A DNA stretch of 64,000 nucleotides from Lysinibacillus sp. FSL M8-0337. GTDB lineage: Bacteria > Bacillota > Bacilli > Bacillales_A > Planococcaceae. Positions 17,215 through 26,442 of the stretch are shown in pieces. The notes below the pieces were generated by a model. The model ran no database searches. It saw only the letters and a program-made list of their open reading frames with translations, and was not told the DNA's origin. The DNA lies in NCBI RefSeq assembly GCF_038593855.1, contig NZ_CP151996.1, forward strand, positions 3,782,001 through 3,846,000. Reading direction: 5' to 3'. A program made the position numbers and the translations under genes. Each line of letters starts with the position of its first letter. Within the stretch, counting starts at the first letter, position 1.

Positions 17215-20111
17215 GTGGACGTCACTCCCCTTTCATTTGCTAGTGCTCCTAGATCGACAATTTGTTCTTTTTGCCAAAGTTCGAGCATCCCTTCATGGCA
17301 AGTAAAATATAAAATTTGACGTTCATATCCTACTTCTTTCATTAATTGTACCATTTTGTTTGTACGGTTTCGATCAAAATGGACAAAAGGGTCATCCATT
17401 ATAAACGGAAATGGTGCTGAAGTTGCAAGGGTTTTCGCAAGTGCCATTCGCAGTGAAATATAAGCTTGCTCCTTTGTAGCTTGTGATAATTCTGCTACAT
17501 GATAGCGTAAGCCAGAAACGGCTTGTGCTTCAAAATAGCCTTCTTCATGAATAAAGAGCTTATCGTAACGGCCAGCTGTTAAGGAATTGAAAATAGCATT
17601 TACCTGCGTAAGGACATGTGGCAATTTCTCCTCACGTAGGCGGAATAATGTTTCATGAATTGCGGTTGCTAACATTTTTTTACTAGCCCATTGTTCTATC
17701 AGTTGTTGCAATAGTGCTTTTTCTTGCTCAAATTGTTGCAGCAATAGTCCATATTTTTCGTCGTTGAGCAATTGTTCTTTTTCAATCTGCAATGTAGCTC
17801 GCTCTTCTAGACATTGATCAATTGTCACTTGAAGGGCATTGCGCTCTTCTTCTACAGCTTGTATTTTTTCATGAAGTTGTTCCCCATTTAGCAAATGCTC
17901 TTGCTGCTGTATCTCTAGAGAAGTTAACTGATTTTGAATCGTTTGTAATTGTCCTTGTAGCTTTTGTTGCTGCTGAAAGAGCTCAAACGTCTCATAAAAA
18001 GCATGTTCTGAATTGACGTTTGCGCTAGTAAATAACTGTTTTATTTGCGATTCATAGTTTTGCAAAAGTGATTGTGTCTCTTGCTTTTTTGAAAGTAGAT
18101 GGGCAACTTGTTCTGTTGTTTGTAACATTTGTTGTTGTGCCTGCTGAATCGCTAAGTAGCTTGTGCGCAGATGCATAAAAATTTCCTGCTCACTATATTC
18201 ATTTTTTAAAACTTGCTGTACCGCTTCATAAAGCTCGTTTTTTTCATTTTGTATCGCATGCAAAAGCTTGAATGTGCTCCTTTGCTTTACGTCCATTTCC
18301 TGTACAGCGCGAATGCGCATAAACAACTCCGGCAATAAAGTCCTTGGCACATTTCCTTCTAAATGAAAACGCCGCAAAAAGTTTTCCAGCATTTGATTTG
18401 CTTCAGCGCTTGTTTGTTCAGCTTGTTGAATTTTATGTTCGAGCTGTGCATACTGACGTTCTTTATCGCGTTGTTGTTCATTAGCTACTATCCACCGATC
18501 CTCAAGACGCTGTTTGTTCACAAGCAACTGTTGAACTACGTGTTCTTCTTGCTCTAATTCCTTTAGTAAGTGGCTATTACGCTCTAGCGGCTCTTCTTCC
18601 ACTTGTTTAGCATGGTTTAAAAACAATAAGAATAATAAGCCTAAGATGGCTCCTATTACAATGACCGCCCAATTCTTTTCAACAACACCATAAACAACTG
18701 CCACAATACTTATAGCTAACACGAGATAAATAAAAAGTATTGGTTGCTTCGGTTTCGAGCGTTGTAACTGAACATGCCGTAATTGTTCCAAGCGCCTTTT
18801 TTTCTGGGGCCACTGTGCTAAAATATGTTCTTCTTCAGCGGTTAATGCCTCCTGTTGAAGCTGCTTTTTCTGTCGAGCAATGTTATCTAATTCCGCATGT
18901 ATTTGCTCTAATGATTGTAAATAAAACTTCAGCTCTTCTTCTGTTGTATTTAAGACGGTCAATTGTCGTTGAAATTGTTCCTCTTGTTGTAATGATACAG
19001 TTCCCTCCAGAAGTATTGCTTGCGCCTCTTTTTCTTGCACACCTAATAAACGAAACTGGGCTTCGATGTCTTGCTGTAGGACAAATAGCTCGTCCTTTAA
19101 GTTCTGTTCTTTAACAACAAGCTGATTCCACGTTGCTTCTTTATGCATCAGCCTTGTTATTTCTTCAATGGTCTGTTCATCTGCGGTCAATTGTAGCTTA
19201 CTTTGTAGTGCTTGATATTGGTCCTCTAGTTGCGTCAGTTGCAACGTTTCATGCGTCAGTCGATCTTTTAACTGTTCATAGCGTCTAATTCCTTCTGGAG
19301 GGAATTGAACAGGTGCATTGCTATTCAGTGACTGCTGTAGCTTATCTTGCTGTTCAATCAGTGGCAGCGCTTGTTTCATGATAGTGAGTTGTTGCCATTG
19401 ATGTTGCAAAGTTTTTTGCTGGCCGTATAAATCCTTTAGCTGGTGTTCGAGGTGCTGTAATTTAAGCGATTTAGCTTCAAAGGTCTGAATGGTCGCCTGT
19501 TCTTTTTTAATGGTCTTTTCAAGCTGCTTTAAATGCTCAATCTTTTGATTTATAAGTGGCAGCTTACCAGATTTTTTAAAAAGCTCGCCAGCATCTTTGT
19601 CTACTTTCTTTTCAAGTGCAGATAGTTGATGAATACCGGTCGTTCCCGATGCGAGCAATAAATGCGTCAGTTCATCCTCCGACATTTTTTCAATGCCTTG
19701 TAGTTCATGAATGGAAAAAGAGAAAATAGCTTCGAATGATGCGCGTGAATAGCCATATAAAAGCTTCGCTAACAGTTCCTCATGCCCCTTTGTACCATCT
19801 GCTGTATAAACTGTGACATCGCCCGTTGCCTTTCCTTTTACACGTTCAATTGTACACTGACCATAGATTGGGTGTTGAATGGTCAACTGACCGCCAAATT
19901 TCGGTGATGTTTTCGGCTCATATTTCCGCTGGCTTTGCTGCTTTGTTGGAAAACCAAAAAGCATCTGCAGTATAAATTGCTGGATTGTCGTTTTCCCTGC
20001 TTCATTCATACCGTAAAAAATGGTCACACCGTCTTGGAGAGAGATGGTGATATTTTCATGTTTACCAAAGCCGTAAATGTGGATTTTCTGTATCGTTAAC
20101 AAAGTTCTCAC
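17211..20111 (-). CDS. yhaN: SbcC/Rad50-like ATPase YhaN
   Basis: 966 residues. Walker A is GMNEAGKTT (34-42), a long coiled coil covers about 165-770, and the C-terminal ATPase half holds [13 protein letters not shown] (Walker B and D-loop). Within the coil, near residues 457-476 and 481-499, are two strongly hydrophobic segments that look like a membrane hairpin. It works with the YhaO phosphoesterase as an SbcCD/Mre11-Rad50-type DNA end-processing pair. It overlaps yhaO and yhaM by 4 bp each. Confidence 0.9.
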   Translation of the reverse strand: MRTLLTIQKIHIYGFGKHENITISLQDGVTIFYGMNEAGKTTIQQFILQMLFGFPTKQQSQRKYEPKTSPKFGGQLTIQHPIYGQCTIERVKGKATGDVTVYTADGTKGHEELLAKLLYGYSRASFEAIFSFSIHELQGIEKMSEDELTHLLLASGTTGIHQLSALEKKVDKDAGELFKKSGKLPLINQKIEHLKQLEKTIKKEQATIQTFEAKSLKLQHLEHQLKDLYGQQKTLQHQWQQLTIMKQALPLIEQQDKLQQSLNSNAPVQFPPEGIRRYEQLKDRLTHETLQLTQLEDQYQALQSKLQLTADEQTIEEITRLMHKEATWNQLVVKEQNLKDELFVLQQDIEAQFRLLGVQEKEAQAILLEGTVSLQQEEQFQRQLTVLNTTEEELKFYLQSLEQIHAELDNIARQKKQLQQEALTAEEEHILAQWPQKKRRLEQLRHVQLQRSKPKQPILFIYLVLAISIVAVVYGVVEKNWAVIVIGAILGLLFLLFLNHAKQVEEEPLERNSHLLKELEQEEHVVQQLLVNKQRLEDRWIVANEQQRDKERQYAQLEHKIQQAEQTSAEANQMLENFLRRFHLEGNVPRTLLPELFMRIRAVQEMDVKQRSTFKLLHAIQNEKNELYEAVQQVLKNEYSEQEIFMHLRTSYLAIQQAQQQMLQTTEQVAHLLSKKQETQSLLQNYESQIKQLFTSANVNSEHAFYETFELFQQQQKLQGQLQTIQNQLTSLEIQQQEHLLNGEQLHEKIQAVEEERNALQVTIDQCLEERATLQIEKEQLLNDEKYGLLLQQFEQEKALLQQLIEQWASKKMLATAIHETLFRLREEKLPHVLTQVNAIFNSLTAGRYDKLFIHEEGYFEAQAVSGLRYHVAELSQATKEQAYISLRMALAKTLATSAPFPFIMDDPFVHFDRNRTNKMVQLMKEVGYERQILYFTCHEGMLELWQKEQIVDLGALANERGVTST

Positions 20112-21322
20112 ACCCTTTGAATTTCATCCGCTAATAACGCCTGCGCCTCAAGCTTCAAATGCTTAATTTCTCGTTCCGTTAAAGGTTCAACAAATCTCGC
20201 ACCACTCGCATGTTGGTACAAATCCTTTAAAATATCCTTCCACTCCGTAATGTCCCATTGATCCATAACACTTATTACCGATTCTGTTATAGCTGTCGGT
20301 TCAGAAGATGCTGTACTCTTATGGATAAATAGTTTTTGCACCCACCCCATCGGTTCAATGCCATCCTCTGCTTCGCGAATGGTTTCTAGCCATTCATCTA
20401 TTGTGGCATGTTCAAATAATGCTTCAGCCTCATCATCTATATGGTTTAGGTGCAAGTCAATAACAGAGGCACCATATTCCATACGATTAATGGCGATGGC
20501 CTCCTCGCATTTTTGCAGTAACTCGTTGGCATGCATTACATTTGTACAATCCACTTCTACGACGTTATAAACAACAGCAGAGGTTGGTACAAATGTTAAA
20601 TTAGCAGAGGTTTGTGACAAGGTTACATCGTAAAATCCTTTTATGCCTTGTTCATTACGATGGCGGCTTTGAATATTGCCCGGATAAACTATTGGCGGTT
20701 CTTTGTGTAATAACTGTCGTTTATGAATATGCCCAAGCGCCCAATAATGATATCCTTTTGCAAGAAGTTGCTCTTTTTTAAATGGTGCATAGACCGCGTG
20801 AGTTGAATCACTAGCTTCACTGCCATGCAACATACCTATATGGATAGCATGCTGATCCTGCGCAACTGGATAATGGTGGATCATCGCTTCCTTTACATGA
20901 CGCTGACCATAGCTGAAGCCATAAATATTTACCTGCTGACCACGAATTTTTAATTGCACAACACTCGTATCTGCTGGTAATTCGTAAACATTGCTCGGCA
21001 AGGCAAAGCGTGTCCAAGAACCGTTTAAATGATCGTGATTGCCATAGCTGACAATAACAGGGATGTTATGCTCAAAAAGTGTTTCCATTGCTGATTGAAA
21101 ACGTCTTTGTGCCTGTAAACTGCGATTTTCTCCATCATAAATATCACCAACAATAAGCAAGAAATCCGGTCTTTCTTCGATTGCCCTATGAATAATTTTA
21201 TTAAATGCTTCAAAGGTACTTGCTCTAATTTTCTTAAGATTATTGTCAGGTAATCCAAATAAGCCTTTAAAAGGACTATCTAAATGTAAATCTGCCATAT
21301 GGAAAAAACGAATTGCGGACAT
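20108..21322 (-). CDS. yhaO: SbcD/Mre11-like phosphoesterase YhaO
   Basis: A 404-residue metallophosphoesterase. The metal motifs run in order: D-x-H in MADLHLDSP, GD in IVGDIYDG, GNHD in VSYGNHDH, H in GMLHGSE, and GHIH in LGHIHKR. The C-terminal part (about 270-404) is the helical cap and YhaN-contact region. It is the first gene of the yhaO-yhaN-yhaM operon and the nuclease subunit of an SbcCD-like complex. The role in vivo (repair, possibly anti-phage) is inferred from the family. Confidence 0.93.
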   Translation of the reverse strand: MSAIRFFHMADLHLDSPFKGLFGLPDNNLKKIRASTFEAFNKIIHRAIEERPDFLLIVGDIYDGENRSLQAQRRFQSAMETLFEHNIPVIVSYGNHDHLNGSWTRFALPSNVYELPADTSVVQLKIRGQQVNIYGFSYGQRHVKEAMIHHYPVAQDQHAIHIGMLHGSEASDSTHAVYAPFKKEQLLAKGYHYWALGHIHKRQLLHKEPPIVYPGNIQSRHRNEQGIKGFYDVTLSQTSANLTFVPTSAVVYNVVEVDCTNVMHANELLQKCEEAIAINRMEYGASVIDLHLNHIDDEAEALFEHATIDEWLETIREAEDGIEPMGWVQKLFIHKSTASSEPTAITESVISVMDQWDITEWKDILKDLYQHASGARFVEPLTEREIKHLKLEAQALLADEIQRV

Positions 21323-21610
21323 CTAATCACCTCTATAAATAAATGGAATCTCATAATTAAGTCTAGATTTTGATTTTGCTTGTAGATTTGTGCTATCTAC
21401 AGAAAGGATGAATCAAAAGCGAATATTTGTTCTATTTTATCATACTTCCTACAATATGAGAAACGAATTCATGTAACAGCCCTTCTTGAGGTTGTACTAA
21501 ATTTTCCACAATTTTCGTAAATTATCGAAATATTCGCTAGATATACCGTGAAGTTTATATTTCTTCTATGTATAATAGAGATATAATTTAGTAAAGGGTG
21601 GGGTTTGTGT

Positions 21611-21796
21611 ATGAATAATTATCGTTTTACAGCTTTTGAGAAAACTGGGGAAACTTTGTATGATGAAACTTGGACATTTGAAAACGATGAAGCAGCAAAA
21701 GTAAACGGTCAACAGCAAATCGAAGAAAAGGGAGTTGCGGAAAAAACACACCGCCTTGTGAACTCTTCAGGAAAATTAATATTATTCCATGTTTAA
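21611..21796 (+). CDS. yhzC: Small conserved protein YhzC-like
   Basis: 61 residues from the ATG at 21611, preceded by GGGTGGGG at 7-nt spacing. The sequence starts MNNYRFTAFEKTGETLYDE and is charged and soluble. It resembles B. subtilis YhzC in sequence and in position between yhaO and the enoyl-CoA hydratase gene. A TATAAT (21571-21576) about 35 bp upstream is the probable -10. The function is unknown. Confidence 0.78.
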   Translation: MNNYRFTAFEKTGETLYDETWTFENDEAAKVNGQQQIEEKGVAEKTHRLVNSSGKLILFHV

Positions 21797-21842
21797 TTGA
21801 TGACGCATGTCACATTGTAATCAGCTATATTTGTGAAAATAG

Positions 21843-21955
21843 GTAAGCCCCGCCACTTCGCTTTTTGTGGTCGAGCAACGAGCATTCTCTCCTTGCATCA
21901 TGCATGCAATGGAATCTCGTTGTCTCGCTACAGAAATGTTCGTGGCGGGGCTTAC
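21843..21955. repeat. 113-nt imperfect palindrome
   Basis: GTAAGCCCCGCCAC (21843-21856) is perfectly repeated in inverse at 21942-21955. Inner arms CGAGCAACGAG... and ...CTCGTTGTCTCG also pair, and the centre TTGCAT..ATGCAA is palindromic. It lies in the 224-bp gap between convergent yhzC and yhaR. It could be a structured RNA, a terminator or a MITE-like element. Confidence 0.7.
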
Positions 21956-22020
21956 GTTGTATCATTTATTCTTTTCGAAAATGTTAAGCTGTGACCTATA
22001 TCTTTGATTACATAAATGCC

Positions 22021-22803
22021 TTATTGTCCTACAAAGACAGGTGTTCTTTTTTCAACAAATGCATGAATGCCTTCTAAATGATCTGCCGTTTTTCGCATAG
22101 CAGATTGCCCTTGAGCTTCCATCGCTAAAACGCTCTCTAATTGAGGCATATTCTGACTATGCAAAATTCTTTTTGTCATAATCATTGACGCAATTGGTGA
22201 AGCAAGCATCTTTCCTACTAACTGATCAGCCACTGCAAAAACCGACCCTTCAGGTGCAACATAATCAATTAAGCCTACACTATGTGCTTCCTCGGCTGTT
22301 AGCACTTTTCCTTCCCAAATCATTTGTTTTGCCTTTACAGTGCCAATTCTTTCCTTCATAAAGAAATGACCTCCACCATCTGGTATTAAGCCAATCCCGA
22401 TAAAGTTCATCGCCAGCTTGCTATTTTCACAAGCAACGATAATATCTGCACCAAGTGTTAAACTAAATCCTAACCCCGCTGAAGCACCATGAACTGCAGC
22501 TATCACAATCATTGGTAGTTGGTAATAAGCCTTAACAATTCGGGTTAAATAGCCCATTGCCTCATCAATATTTAACGGCTTATGAGGATCAAGCATTGCC
22601 TTAATATCCCCGCCCGCAGAAAAAACTTTACCTTCCCCGCGAATAACCAAAACCTGTATTTCCTGTTCTTGCTGTAATGCTTCAAAACACTCTGCTAATT
22701 CACGCATCATCACATCATCCATTGCATTCATCGCTTGTGGTCGATTGAGCGTTAATGTTGCACGACGCTCTAATTTTTCTAATGTAATTGTTGAAAATTC
22801 CAT
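22021..22803 (-). CDS. yhaR: Enoyl-CoA hydratase/isomerase family protein (YhaR-like)
   Basis: About 260 residues from the ATG at 22803 (SD GGGGG, 7 nt upstream; a GTG at 22809 is also in frame). It has the crotonase fold: GEGKVFSAGGDIKAM forms the first oxyanion-hole strand, GASAGLGFSLTLGADI the second, and LIPDGGGHFFM follows. The conserved Glu of hydratases is not evident at the second catalytic site, so isomerase or other acyl-CoA chemistry is possible. It sits next to yhzC as yhaR does in B. subtilis. The acyl-CoA substrate is unknown. Confidence 0.85.
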   Translation of the reverse strand: MEFSTITLEKLERRATLTLNRPQAMNAMDDVMMRELAECFEALQQEQEIQVLVIRGEGKVFSAGGDIKAMLDPHKPLNIDEAMGYLTRIVKAYYQLPMIVIAAVHGASAGLGFSLTLGADIIVACENSKLAMNFIGIGLIPDGGGHFFMKERIGTVKAKQMIWEGKVLTAEEAHSVGLIDYVAPEGSVFAVADQLVGKMLASPIASMIMTKRILHSQNMPQLESVLAMEAQGQSAMRKTADHLEGIHAFVEKRTPVFVGQ

Positions 22804-22941
22804 GTCCACACCCCCAAATATGAATAGTCATTCACTATGTACTATTCGGCTTTTTTTGGAAAACTCCTTCTGTTCTACGCAAAATAGCGGTTGTTATGCT
22901 ATATTTAATGTCGAATAATGAAATTAAAGGTGGGTATTTTT

Positions 22942-23904
22942 GTGACACAAAAGGACTTTCGTGTATTACTTTATTATAAATATGTTGCTATCGAGGATCC
23001 TGAAGCATTTGCAGCAGAGCATTTAGCATTCTGTAAAGAACTTGGATTACTCGGTCGTATTTTAGTAGGATTAGAGGGCATTAACGGGACAGTTTCTGGT
23101 ACGGTTGAACAAACGGAACAGTATATGAATCATATGGAGGCGGACCCTCGTTTTAAAGATATTATGTGGAAAATCGATGAAGCAGAAGGACATACCTTTA
23201 AAAAAATGCATGTACGTCCTCGCAAAGAGATTGTCCACCTAGGGCTAGAACAGGATATTAACCCATTAGAAATAACGGGCGATTATTTAACACCTAAGGA
23301 ATTTATGACGCGTATGCAGAAAGATAATACCGTTATTATCGATGCACGAAATGATTATGAATTTGATTTAGGACATTTCCGCAATGCTGTGCGTCCAGAT
23401 ATCGAAAACTTCCGCGATCTTCCTGCTTGGATGGAGGAACATAAAGAGGATTTTGTTGGTAAAGACATTTTAACTTATTGCACAGGTGGCATTCGCTGCG
23501 AAAAGTTCTCTGGTTGGTTAAAGCGAGAGGGCTACGGTGAAAGTGTCGGTCAATTACATGGCGGTATTGCCACGTATGCTAAAGACCCTGACGTTCAGGG
23601 ACAATTATGGGATGGACAGATGTTTGTTTTTGACCGCCGTCGCAGTGTGCCGATTAATCAGGTAGAGCATGTGATTGTTGGCAAAGACTATTTCACAGGA
23701 GAGCCAACAGAGCGTTATACAAATTGCGCTAATCCGGAATGTCATAAATTAATGCTATGCGAGGAAAAGCATGAGGCATTTTATATGCGCAGCTGTTCAG
23801 ATGATTGTCGTCGCGCCAAACGGAATTTCTTTGTTGAAGAAAATGGCTGGACAGAAGAGCAAGTGGAAGAACAAATCGCAAAAATTGCACAAGTTCAACG
23901 TTAA
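22942..23904 (+). CDS. trhO: tRNA uridine(34) hydroxylase TrhO (rhodanese domain)
   Basis: 320 residues from the GTG at 22942, which has AAGGTGG 8 nt upstream; an ATG at 22918 lacks an SD. A ferredoxin-like N-domain (about 1-115) is followed by a rhodanese domain with catalytic Cys180 in [10 protein letters not shown], then a Cys-rich tail ([16 protein letters not shown]... CSDDC) that may bind zinc. TrhO makes 5-hydroxyuridine at the tRNA wobble base, O2-dependent, on the way to 5-methoxyuridine in Bacillus. One copy of the 21-nt repeat starts at its stop codon. Confidence 0.93.
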   Translation: MTQKDFRVLLYYKYVAIEDPEAFAAEHLAFCKELGLLGRILVGLEGINGTVSGTVEQTEQYMNHMEADPRFKDIMWKIDEAEGHTFKKMHVRPRKEIVHLGLEQDINPLEITGDYLTPKEFMTRMQKDNTVIIDARNDYEFDLGHFRNAVRPDIENFRDLPAWMEEHKEDFVGKDILTYCTGGIRCEKFSGWLKREGYGESVGQLHGGIATYAKDPDVQGQLWDGQMFVFDRRRSVPINQVEHVIVGKDYFTGEPTERYTNCANPECHKLMLCEEKHEAFYMRSCSDDCRRAKRNFFVEENGWTEEQVEEQIAKIAQVQR

Positions 23905-23924
23905 ATTGTTTGAGTGACTGGCAC
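23904..23924 (+). repeat. 21-nt stop-proximal repeat, copy 2
   Basis: AATTGTTTGAGTGACTGGCAC plus-strand copy; its first base is the last base of the trhO TAA. It is in direct orientation with copy 3, 64 bp away. Confidence 0.75.
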
Positions 23925-23960
23925 TGCGGGCAAGCGACTTACATTTCGTGCTTCCCGCAG
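23924..23960. terminator. Hairpin between convergent trhO and FAD dehydrogenase
   Basis: CTGCGGG-C-AAGC pairs with GCTT-CCCGCAG around a 15-nt loop. No T-run follows on either strand, so it may be a weak terminator or an mRNA 3' end-stabilising hairpin. It is framed by two direct copies of the 21-nt repeat. Confidence 0.55.
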
Positions 23961-23965
23961 AAGCC

Positions 23966-25630
23966 CTAATTGTGTGAGTGACTGGCACCGGCTAAATAAC
24001 GTCCTACTTGCCGTCCAGTGAATAAACATCCGCCAACAAATGTGCCTTCCAACGCGCGGTATCCGTGTACCCCACCGCCACCGAAACCACTCACTTCTCC
24101 AGCTGCAAATAACCCTGGCACTGGCAGTCCGTCCATACCAATTACAGCTCCATCTAAATTGGTTTGTAATCCCCCTAATGTTTTACGGGTTAAAATATTT
24201 AAGCGCACTGCAATTAGTGGCCAATTTTTTGTATCTAACATTTTATGAGGCTTTGCAACGCGCACGATCTTATCACCAATATAATTTCTCGCTCCGTAAA
24301 TAGCATTCACTTGTACATCCTTCGTAAATTTATTATCCATTTCGCGATCTCGTGCTAGAATTTGTTCCTTAATTTTTATAAAATCAAGCAAGTCATTACC
24401 TGCAAGTTTATTCATACCATCGACGAGTTGCTTTAAATCGTTCGCTATAACAAAGTCCTCACCATGATTTTTGAATGCTTGAATCGGCGCAGGTGGACCA
24501 GGCAATATACGTTTCAGCAACTGCGGGATGCTTCTATTTGTTAAATCTGGATTTTGCTCTGAACCCGATAAAGCAAACTCCTTTTCAATAATTTTCTCCG
24601 TTAAAATAAACCATGAATAATCATAACCTGTTTTTTGAATAGCCTCTAATGTGCTTAATGTATCAAACCCTGGAAAGTTGGGTGTCCCAAAGCGATTTCC
24701 CTCGGCATCAAACCACAAAGAAGATGGGCCTGGTAAAATACGAATACCGTGATTGGGCCAAATTGGATCCCAATTTTTCAATCCCTCTGTATAATGCCAC
24801 ATACGATCACGATTAACGATACGACCACCTACATGTTCAGTAATTTCTAGCATTCGGCCGTCTACATATGCTGGCACACCACATACCATATTTTTTGGTG
24901 GTGCCCCAAGTCGAGCTGGCCAATTTTTGCGCACTAAGTCAACATTGGCACCAATACCACCACTTGCTACAATAACCGCATCTGCTTCATAGGAAAATGC
25001 ACCAATACCAAGACGCGAACTTTGCTCTCCACGTTGGGCAAAGCTTTCTGCTAAAATTGTGCCACTTATCCCTGCAATTTTGTCGCCTTTTTGTATAAAT
25101 TCATCGACACGGTGCCTCGGCTTAAAGTCTACAAAGCCTACCTTAATCGCTTTTTTCACTTTATCGGCAAATGGCTTTACAATCCCTGGACCTGTGCCCC
25201 ACACAATATGAAAACGCGGAACTGAATTACCGTGACCACCTGCTAATGAGCCCCCACGTTCAGCCCAACCAACAACAGGGAAAAACTTTATTCCGAACGA
25301 TTTAAGCCAAGCGTATTTTTCTCCGGCAGCAAAATCTACATACGCCCGTGCCCATTTGTAAGCCCATGCATCCTCATCTTCCAATCGGTCGAAACCAGCA
25401 GTCCCTAGCCAATCCTGCCATGCAAGTTCTTTACTATCCTTAATGCCAAGCCTCTTTTGCTCTGGTGAATTTACTAAAAAGATGCCACCAAAAGACCAAA
25501 ATGCCTGACCCCCCATCGAATTTTCCGGCTCCTGATCTACTAACAGTACACGCTTCTTCGCATCTATTAATTCACAGGCGGCAACAAGTCCAGCCAGTCC
25601 AGCACCAACAATCGCTACATCGTATTTCAT
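23966..25630 (-). CDS. FAD-binding dehydrogenase (KsdD/fumarate reductase-like)
   Basis: About 554 residues from the ATG at 25630 (SD GGGGGTG). The N-terminal motif VAIVGAGLAGLVAACEL binds FAD, and the C-terminal LFAAGEVSGFGGGGVHGYRALEG completes the flavin site. The fold is that of the FAD_binding_2 group (3-ketosteroid dehydrogenase, fumarate reductase flavoprotein), but the substrate is unknown. Its last six codons and stop (GASHSHN then TAG) are supplied by a copy of the 21-nt interspersed repeat, so the original C-terminus was probably replaced or extended. Confidence 0.85.
   Translation of the reverse strand: MKYDVAIVGAGLAGLVAACELIDAKKRVLLVDQEPENSMGGQAFWSFGGIFLVNSPEQKRLGIKDSKELAWQDWLGTAGFDRLEDEDAWAYKWARAYVDFAAGEKYAWLKSFGIKFFPVVGWAERGGSLAGGHGNSVPRFHIVWGTGPGIVKPFADKVKKAIKVGFVDFKPRHRVDEFIQKGDKIAGISGTILAESFAQRGEQSSRLGIGAFSYEADAVIVASGGIGANVDLVRKNWPARLGAPPKNMVCGVPAYVDGRMLEITEHVGGRIVNRDRMWHYTEGLKNWDPIWPNHGIRILPGPSSLWFDAEGNRFGTPNFPGFDTLSTLEAIQKTGYDYSWFILTEKIIEKEFALSGSEQNPDLTNRSIPQLLKRILPGPPAPIQAFKNHGEDFVIANDLKQLVDGMNKLAGNDLLDFIKIKEQILARDREMDNKFTKDVQVNAIYGARNYIGDKIVRVAKPHKMLDTKNWPLIAVRLNILTRKTLGGLQTNLDGAVIGMDGLPVPGLFAAGEVSGFGGGGVHGYRALEGTFVGGCLFTGRQVGRYLAGASHSHN
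23968..23988 (+). repeat. 21-nt stop-proximal repeat, copy 3 (inside a CDS end)
   Basis: AATTGTGTGAGTGACTGGCAC on the plus strand. Read on the minus strand it encodes the last codons (Ala-Ser-His-Ser-His-Asn) and the first base of the stop of the FAD dehydrogenase. Confidence 0.75.
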
Positions 25631-25992
25631 GCCCACACCCCCTAAAATCTAAATCCACCTTTCTTTACATACATTCTTCTCTTGTGGTTGCTTTACCTCC
25701 TAACTTTTTATTAGTTTGTAAAAAATGTTTCAGCACAAAATTGTTCGCCTTCCGCATCAAAATAAAGAAAGTTTATTGGAAAAAATCTATTATATTCCAA
25801 TAATTATTTATTGTTTTTTTATCATTTCATTCTCTAGAAATCCCCATGTCACCTGTCTTGACAGATTCGTTAGCGCTTACATTGTCCTCCGCAAAAAGAC
25901 GAACGTTATTAAATTAAAAAGTTAATATAGTTCGCATTTAGGTATTTTTCAGACTTTTGAAGTGAAGAATTTTAATCTTTTTTCGATTTATT
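25631..25992. other. Intergenic region without a gene
   Basis: About 360 bp, very AT-rich, between the divergent FAD dehydrogenase and serA. No open frame here has a credible SD and codon use. It must hold the FAD dehydrogenase promoter, but I could not pick one with confidence. Confidence 0.6.
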
Positions 25993-26022
25993 GTTGACAA
26001 AGGTGAACAATAAGGATTATGA
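25993..26022 (+). promoter_or_regulatory. Sigma-A promoter of serA
   Basis: TTGACA (25993-25998), an 18-bp spacer and TATGAT (26017-26022), about 30 bp before the T-box stem I. Confidence 0.78.
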
Positions 26023-26049
26023 TGTTATCAAATTTAATCACACAAAAAT

Positions 26050-26326
26050 ATAACGACGGAGACACGCTAGTCGAAAGAAAATCCAAAGAGAGCTGATGGT
26101 TGGTGTAAATCAGTGATTTCTACGATATAGTTCCACTCCCGAATAGATAAGCCGAAACTGTCAAAGTAAGCCTATCCGTCACATGCACGTTACGCATATA
26201 GCTAAGACTGCAACGGAATCTTTTCGTTCAGTGATTAAGGGTGGTACCGCGAACCTATATTTATTCAGCCTTTCGCCCCTTACGACACAATACCTGTGTT
26301 TGTAAGGCGTGGAGGGCTTTTATATT
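26050..26326 (+). promoter_or_regulatory. Serine-specific T-box riboswitch
   Basis: The T-box sequence AGGGTGGTACCGCG is at 26238-26251, followed by a terminator-like stem (CCTTAC/GTAAGG, then GGGCTTTT) ending near 26326. Stem I carries AGAGAGCTGATGG and TTGGTG distal-loop motifs. At the base of stem I, CGGAG pairs with CTCCCG and leaves a bulge reading TTCCA; the specifier is therefore TCC (26132-26134), a serine codon. Uncharged tRNA-Ser would favour antitermination and serA expression. Confidence 0.9.
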
Positions 26327-26442
26327 GTTTCGAATAAAGAAAGGAGATTGTTTGCATGCTGTAAGATGCCGCAATATTACAAAATCCGGACTGTCCCATA
26401 TAGACACCACTAATAATTTTATTTAAAAGGAGCTAATTACAA

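Noticed and set aside
17822-19114. Plus-strand frames of 64-124 codons within yhaN
   Set aside because: All are antisense to a continuous coiled-coil ATPase reading frame and have no ribosome sites.
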